Origin: Propionibacterium sp.
GTDB lineage: Bacteria > Actinomycetota > Actinomycetes > Propionibacteriales > Propionibacteriaceae
Assembly: GCA_012837465.1 (NCBI GenBank)
Contig: DURG01000321.1
Location: 1-11,742, forward strand
Direction of reading: 5' to 3'
Length of the DNA: 11,742 nucleotides
A program made the position numbers and the translations under genes. The notes beneath the pieces were generated by a model. The model was given only the letters and a program-made list of their open reading frames with translations, did no database searches and was not told the origin of the DNA. Positions 7,914 to 11,742 of this stretch are shown here, one piece after another; position 1 is the stretch's first letter, and every line of letters starts with the position of its first letter.

Positions 7914-9056
7914 ATGAAGATCAACTTTGGGCAGTCGAAGCAGTCCACGCTCGGCATCGAGTGGGAACTGGCGATCGTCGATACCACCACGTTCGAGCAG
8001 GTGCCGGGCGCGCCGCTCCTCCTGGAGCGGGTCGAGGACCCGGTGGATGGCCCCATCCGCGGCGAGTACCTGCAGTCGATGGTGGAGTTCGTCACGGGCG
8101 TGCACACCAGCGTGGATTCCGCCGTCGGTGAGTTGCGCGAGCGGTTGGAGTGGGCCCTGGGGGTGCTCGAGCCGCACGGCCTGACCCTGCTGGGAGCCGG
8201 GGCGCACCCGTTCGGGAACCCGGCGGACCAGAAGCCCCACGAGAAGCCGCAGTACCGTCGCGTGACGGACCGCAATGGGTGGTGGGGTCAGCAGATGGCC
8301 ATCAACGGCCTCCACATCCACGTCGGCATCGACAAGAAGGACAAGGCGCTGCCGATCGTCTACGGGCTGGCACGTTTCACGCCGTACTTCATTGCCCTGT
8401 CCGCTTCATCACCGTTCTGGATGGGCGAGGACAGCAGGTTCGCCTCCCAGCGCACCATGATCTTCCAGCAGTTGCCCACAAACGGCCTGCCGTACCACAT
8501 GGCCAGTTGGAGTGAACTGGAGACCTTCGCCTCGCAGCTGGAGGGCGTGGGCATGATCCAGAACCCGTCGGAGATCCGGTGGGACGTACGGCCGTCGCAG
8601 TGGGGCACAGTCGAGAACCGCATCATGGATTCGGTGCCCACGCTCATGGAGGTCGGCGCCCTGGCCGCGCTCAGCCAGACTCTCGTCGAGCGCATGTCGC
8701 AGGTGTTGGCCAAGGGCGAGACGCTGGACCGGCTGCCCTACTGGTTCATGCGCGAGAACAAGTGGCGCGCCGCCCGCTACGGTCTGGCGGCGGATGTCAT
8801 CAGCGTGCGCAAGGACGACTACATCATCCACGCCTCCGACGGCATCGCCTACTGGCTCGACAAGCTCGGTTACATCGCCGAGGAGTTGGGCTGTCAGGAG
8901 CAGTTCGAGCACGTCCGCGAACTGGTCACCAAGGGGCCCAGCTATCTTCGTCAACGACGCGTCGCAGCCGCCACCGATGGCGACATGCGTGCGGTCACCC
9001 GTTCAATCGTCGAGGAACTACGCGCGGGCACGCCGCAGTTCAAGGAGGTCCTGTGA
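7914..9056 (+). CDS. GCS2-family glutamate-cysteine ligase / carboxylate-amine ligase (YbdK/EgtA-like)
   Basis: Members of this family join the gamma-carboxyl of glutamate, or another carboxylate, to an amine with ATP. Seen in 380 residues: TLGIEWELAIVD (12-23), whose E16 and E18 match the family's metal-binding GxExE start; EYLQSMVEFVTGVH (51-64) with E51 and E58; NGLHIHVGID (131-140); RWDVRPSQWGTVENRI (222-237); and ENKWRAARYGL (281-291). These are the hallmarks of the glutamine-synthetase-like fold, and the length is normal for the single-domain type. The start is set by GGGAGG four bases upstream. It overlaps the next gene, a glutamine amidotransferase, by GTGA, so the two are probably co-translated. 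Actinobacteria generally use mycothiol rather than glutathione, so the true product may be an ergothioneine precursor, another gamma-glutamyl compound or something else; the substrate is not visible. Confidence 0.88.
   Translation: MKINFGQSKQSTLGIEWELAIVDTTTFEQVPGAPLLLERVEDPVDGPIRGEYLQSMVEFVTGVHTSVDSAVGELRERLEWALGVLEPHGLTLLGAGAHPFGNPADQKPHEKPQYRRVTDRNGWWGQQMAINGLHIHVGIDKKDKALPIVYGLARFTPYFIALSASSPFWMGEDSRFASQRTMIFQQLPTNGLPYHMASWSELETFASQLEGVGMIQNPSEIRWDVRPSQWGTVENRIMDSVPTLMEVGALAALSQTLVERMSQVLAKGETLDRLPYWFMRENKWRAARYGLAADVISVRKDDYIIHASDGIAYWLDKLGYIAEELGCQEQFEHVRELVTKGPSYLRQRRVAAATDGDMRAVTRSIVEELRAGTPQFKEVL
9042..9048 (+). promoter_or_regulatory. Ribosome binding site deciding the GTG start of the amidotransferase
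   Basis: AAGGAGG lies at the end of the GCS2-ligase gene, four bases before the GTG at 9053. It supports the GTG start and translational coupling. The same frame is open further upstream, but only as a shadow of the ligase gene. Confidence 0.75.
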
Positions 9057-9790
9057 AACCTTTCCTGCTGTTGAGCACCCGCCCTGAGGACGACGCCGCG
9101 GAGGGTGAACGCGAGGCGGTCGTGCGGCTGTCCGGGCTCACGGATGACGACGTCGTCCAGTTCCGCGTCGAGGCCGAGCCCCTGCCCGAACTCAATCTGG
9201 ATGCCTATGCCGGCATCTACCTGGGCGGTGGGCCGTTCAACAGCAGCGACGAGGAGAAGGGCCCCCTCCAGCGTCGCGTCGAGGCAGACCTGAACCGCGT
9301 GATCGACGAGGTGGTCGCCCGAGACTTCCCGTTCCTCGGCCTCTGCTACGGCGTAGGCACCCTGACCCAGCGCCTGGGCGGGGTCGTGGATCGCAAGTAC
9401 TCCGAGGCGGTGGGCACCACGCAGGCCACCGTCACCTCCGCCGGCCTGCGCGACCCGCTCTTCGAAGGAGTGCCCGCCGAGTTCGTGGCATTCGTCGGGC
9501 ACAAGGAGGCCTGCCGCCGCCTCCCCGACCGGGCGACCCTGCTGGCCACCGGCACCGTGTGCCCCGTCCAGGCCTTCCGGGTGGGGACGAAGGTCTACGC
9601 CACCCAGTTCCATCCGGAGCTCGACTCGGCCGGCCTGGCCGCCCGCATCCGCATCTACCGCGACGCCGGATACTTCGCGCCCGAAGAGACCGAGCAGTTG
9701 GTCAGGTACGCGATGGACACGCAGCCCACCCCAGAGGTGCACCGCATGCTCACCAACTTCGTCTCGATCGCGCAGGCAAACGGCAGGTGA
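9053..9790 (+). CDS. Class-I glutamine amidotransferase (stand-alone, GuaA-type GATase1 fold)
   Basis: This protein probably hydrolyses glutamine, or another gamma-glutamyl amide, through a Cys-His-Glu triad. In 245 residues starting at GTG, C98 sits in FLGLCYGVGTL (the nucleophile elbow GxCxG), and H187 and E189 sit in ATQFHPEL. GIYLGGGPFNSSD (55-67) matches the oxyanion-hole region, and GHKEAC (149-154) matches the loop where related enzymes have a conserved histidine. All catalytic residues are present and the length suits a free-standing domain. There is no fused synthase and no partner synthetase other than the GCS2-family ligase just upstream, with which it overlaps by GTGA. It might supply ammonia to an unknown acceptor or process the ligase product; the sequence does not tell. 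GMP synthase is excluded because no ATP-pyrophosphatase domain follows. Confidence 0.88.
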   Translation: MKPFLLLSTRPEDDAAEGEREAVVRLSGLTDDDVVQFRVEAEPLPELNLDAYAGIYLGGGPFNSSDEEKGPLQRRVEADLNRVIDEVVARDFPFLGLCYGVGTLTQRLGGVVDRKYSEAVGTTQATVTSAGLRDPLFEGVPAEFVAFVGHKEACRRLPDRATLLATGTVCPVQAFRVGTKVYATQFHPELDSAGLAARIRIYRDAGYFAPEETEQLVRYAMDTQPTPEVHRMLTNFVSIAQANGR

Positions 9791-9895
9791 ACGACAGGTA
9801 AGAGATCTCTCATCCAGGTTCAATGACCCCCTCAAACGCATGAGGTTGACTCTTCCTTGACGGACCCGGCAGAAGCCGGCAAGGAAAGGAACCCG
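9791..9895 (+). promoter_or_regulatory. Leader region of the secreted repeat protein
   Basis: This 105-base gap holds a perfect palindrome AGAGATCTCT (9801-9810); a short inverted repeat CCTCA/TGAGG with a six-base loop (9830-9845); two direct TTGAC copies 11 bases apart (9846-9850 and 9857-9861), either of which could be a -35 box; a hairpin CCGGC-AGAA-GCCGG (9866-9879); and the ribosome binding site AAGGAAAGGA (9881-9890), five bases before the ATG. No good -10 box lies at the right distance from either TTGAC. No clear terminator for the amidotransferase gene is present, so read-through is possible. Confidence 0.4.
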
Positions 9896-10927
9896 ATGAA
9901 GCGACTCCTGAGCGTTGCGGCCTCCGCCGCACTGGCCATCACCGGCATGGCGCTGGCTCCGCAGGCGGCCTCCGCCGACATCAACTGCACCGGCACCATG
10001 AGCGGCAGCCACGACGACACGATCTACGTGCCGTCAGGGCGCACCTGCACCCTGAACTCCATCAACCTCGACGGCGACGTGAAGCTCGGCTCCCGCGCCT
10101 CGGTGACCATCAACGGCGGCTACATCAGCGGCAATGTCCAGGCCGAGGAGGCCAATCCCACCAATGTCGTGGTCAAGGGCACCCGCATCGACGGCGACAT
10201 CCAGGTGAAGTACGCTTCCGCGTCCGTGAGCGTGACCGGTGCCAACGTCGACGGCAACATCCAGGTCGTCGAAGGCCGCTCCGCCATCACGATCAACGAC
10301 AACCGGGTCAACGGCGACGTCCAGGTGTTCAAGAACCCCTCCGGTGCCAAGTCGATCAACCGCAACACCATCGGCGGCAACCTGCAGTGCAAGGAGAACA
10401 CCCCTCCACCCACCGGGAACGGCAACGTCGTGCGCGGCAATGCCGAAGACCAGTGCCGCGGGCTGACCGGCTCCGGTGGCGGTGGTGGCGGCACCACGCC
10501 GCCCCCGTCCACGGTGGACGTCTACATCACGCCGGGCACCCACTACGTCAACGGCCGCACGTGGATCACCTCGTGCACCAAGTACTCCAGCACCATCGAC
10601 CGCTGCCGGACCAACATCGTCGCCACCCAGATCAGCTACAAGAACGGTCGCTTCACCAAGCGCACGGGCGAGGTGTTCAACAACCTCACCTACAAGGCCA
10701 GCCCGCGCTCGCAGTGGAGGGCGAACCCGTTGGGTGGCTACGGCAAGGTCGGCGGCACCGCGAACTGGACCGAGCAGGGACGCCAGTGGCGCACCGAGTG
10801 CGATACCTCCACCACCGGCCGGGGCGGTTGCCGCAACTACATCAAGGCCCACGTCATCGAGTACCGCAACGGCGCCTACCGCTGGGTGAACAAGGAGATC
10901 TTCAACTCCATGGTCCGCTTCAGCTGA
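9896..10927 (+). CDS. Secreted protein with beta-helix-like repeats and a duplicated cysteine domain, function unknown
   Basis: I do not recognise a characterised family. The 343-residue product starts with a Sec signal peptide: MKRLL, a hydrophobic core to about residue 21, and probable cleavage after ASA (25-27). Residues 58-183 hold seven copies of [ILV]-x-G-[DN]-[VIL]-[Q/K] spaced 19-21 residues apart (starts 58, 77, 98, 118, 138, 159, 179), the periodicity of a parallel beta-helix. A Gly/Thr/Pro linker (191-206, with six glycines) leads to a C-terminal part in which a Cys-containing unit occurs twice (from W223 and from W298). The eight mature cysteines (31, 51, 165, 187, 227, 237, 302, 312) suggest disulfides, so the protein is extracellular. 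There is no LPXTG, lipobox or membrane anchor. The ATG at 9896 is chosen over a TTG 13 codons earlier because of AAGGAAAGGA and the signal peptide. A cell-surface or matrix role is only inference. Confidence 0.85.
   Translation: MKRLLSVAASAALAITGMALAPQAASADINCTGTMSGSHDDTIYVPSGRTCTLNSINLDGDVKLGSRASVTINGGYISGNVQAEEANPTNVVVKGTRIDGDIQVKYASASVSVTGANVDGNIQVVEGRSAITINDNRVNGDVQVFKNPSGAKSINRNTIGGNLQCKENTPPPTGNGNVVRGNAEDQCRGLTGSGGGGGGTTPPPSTVDVYITPGTHYVNGRTWITSCTKYSSTIDRCRTNIVATQISYKNGRFTKRTGEVFNNLTYKASPRSQWRANPLGGYGKVGGTANWTEQGRQWRTECDTSTTGRGGCRNYIKAHVIEYRNGAYRWVNKEIFNSMVRFS
10067..10444 (+). repeat. Seven ~60-base in-frame repeats encoding beta-helix-like rungs
   Basis: Each unit encodes [ILV]-[DSNGR]-G-[DN]-[VILA] followed mostly by Q. 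Rung starts are 10067, 10124, 10187, 10247, 10307, 10370 and 10430. The central three (10187, 10247, 10307) are exactly 60 bases apart and nearly identical at DNA level over 21 bases, for example GTCGACGGCAACATCCAGGT against ATCGACGGCGACATCCAGGT. The outer rungs have diverged. This is a coding repeat, not a mobile or CRISPR repeat. Confidence 0.8.
10562..10687 (+). repeat. Cysteine domain, copy 1 (residues 223-264 of the secreted protein)
   Basis: The pattern is W-x-x-x-C-x(9)-C-R-x-x-I-x-A-x-x-I-x-Y-K-N-G-x-F, ending in EVFNN. Cysteines are C227 and C237. Copy 2 matches with no gap at an offset of 75 residues (225 bases). Confidence 0.75.
10787..10912 (+). repeat. Cysteine domain, copy 2 (residues 298-339 of the secreted protein)
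   Basis: This copy keeps W298, C302, C312-R, the I-x-A-x-x-I-x-Y core, Y-R-N-G and EIFNS, all exactly 75 residues after their partners in copy 1. The variable residues between the two cysteines differ (STTGRGG against SSTIDR), as expected of an exposed loop held by a disulfide. Confidence 0.75.
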
Positions 10928-10945
10928 CCGAACCATCCCGCAACG

Positions 10946-10980
10946 AAGGACGGCCACCCCGATTCGGGGTGGCCGTCCTT
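10946..10980. terminator. Bidirectional intrinsic terminator between the secreted protein and sigma factor genes
   Basis: AAGGACGGCCACCCCG pairs perfectly over 16 bases with 10965-10980 across a three-base ATT loop. On the plus strand the stem ends CCTT followed by TCG; on the minus strand it ends CCTT followed by CG. The T tracts are short, as is common in high-GC actinobacteria. It lies 18 bases after one stop codon and 11 bases from the other stop, so it can serve both convergent genes. Confidence 0.85.
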
Positions 10981-10991
10981 TCGCATTGGTC

Positions 10992-11742
<751 letters not shown>

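Noticed and set aside
8579..9052. N-terminal extension of the amidotransferase to 8579
   Set aside because: The extra residues are Arg/His/Gly-rich shadow of the ligase gene; GTG 9053 with AAGGAGG fits the family start.
9857..9895. TTG start 13 codons before the secreted protein ATG
   Set aside because: It would place charged residues before the signal peptide and lacks a ribosome site, and the AAGGAAAGGA site sits inside it.
9791..9895. Riboswitch in the leader of the secreted protein gene
   Set aside because: The leader is at most 105 bases with only two 5-bp stems, and I see no conserved core of a known class.
8951..10012. 353-residue minus-strand open frame across the ligase end, the amidotransferase and the secreted protein start
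   Set aside because: It runs antisense over well-supported genes, is low-complexity (Gly/Ala/Val/Asp/Arg) and has no recognisable motif. It is a by-product of high GC content.
10067..10444. CRISPR or other non-coding repeat array
   Set aside because: The repeats are in frame, degenerate and encode a regular peptide motif; there are no spacers or constant direct repeats.
10067..10444. Bactofilin
   Set aside because: Bactofilins are cytoplasmic beta-helix polymers; this protein has a signal peptide, cysteines and an extra C-terminal duplicated domain.
10034..10957. 307-residue minus-strand open frame opposite the secreted repeat protein
   Set aside because: Its repetitive VAVD-type sequence mirrors the plus-strand repeats, it runs into the terminator stem, and there is no ribosome site.

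Overview
The window is high-GC, gene-dense DNA from an actinobacterium. The gene content fits a Propionibacteriaceae-like member of the Actinomycetota: an adjacent recC-recB-recD cluster, a HrdB/SigA-type principal sigma factor, GTG start codons and strong G/C at third codon positions. The genus is inference. No stretch over about 110 bases lacks a gene, and I see no tRNA, rRNA, CRISPR array, insertion sequence or prophage gene. Both ends are cut: a recC lacking its 5' part on the left, and a sigma factor gene lacking its 5' part on the right.

Left half (1-6608, plus strand): recC (3' part), recB and recD form one tightly overlapping operon encoding the RecBCD helicase-nuclease for double-strand-break repair and degradation of foreign linear DNA. 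The recC/recB overlap is ATGA and the recB/recD overlap is 8 bases. RecB carries both its helicase motifs and an intact-looking nuclease motif. RecC shows the usual degenerate helicase/nuclease-like C-terminal half.

Middle (6605-9790): an aspartate/aromatic aminotransferase lies on the minus strand, converging on recD so closely that the two genes share a CTAG that supplies both stop codons. It diverges, across a 109-base promoter-bearing gap, from a plus-strand pair: a GCS2-family glutamate-cysteine (carboxylate-amine) ligase and a class-I glutamine amidotransferase, coupled by a GTGA overlap. The substrates of this pair are not evident.

Right (9791-11742): a 105-base leader with short inverted and direct repeats precedes a secreted protein. 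This protein has a signal peptide, a seven-rung beta-helix-like repeat of about 20 residues, a Gly/Pro linker, and a cysteine-containing domain present twice at an exact 75-residue offset. A perfect 16-bp hairpin then serves as a likely bidirectional terminator between it and the convergent principal sigma factor gene.

Most of the window is ordinary housekeeping DNA. The least explained parts are the secreted repeat protein and the ligase-amidotransferase pair; I do not see a clear new multi-gene system.
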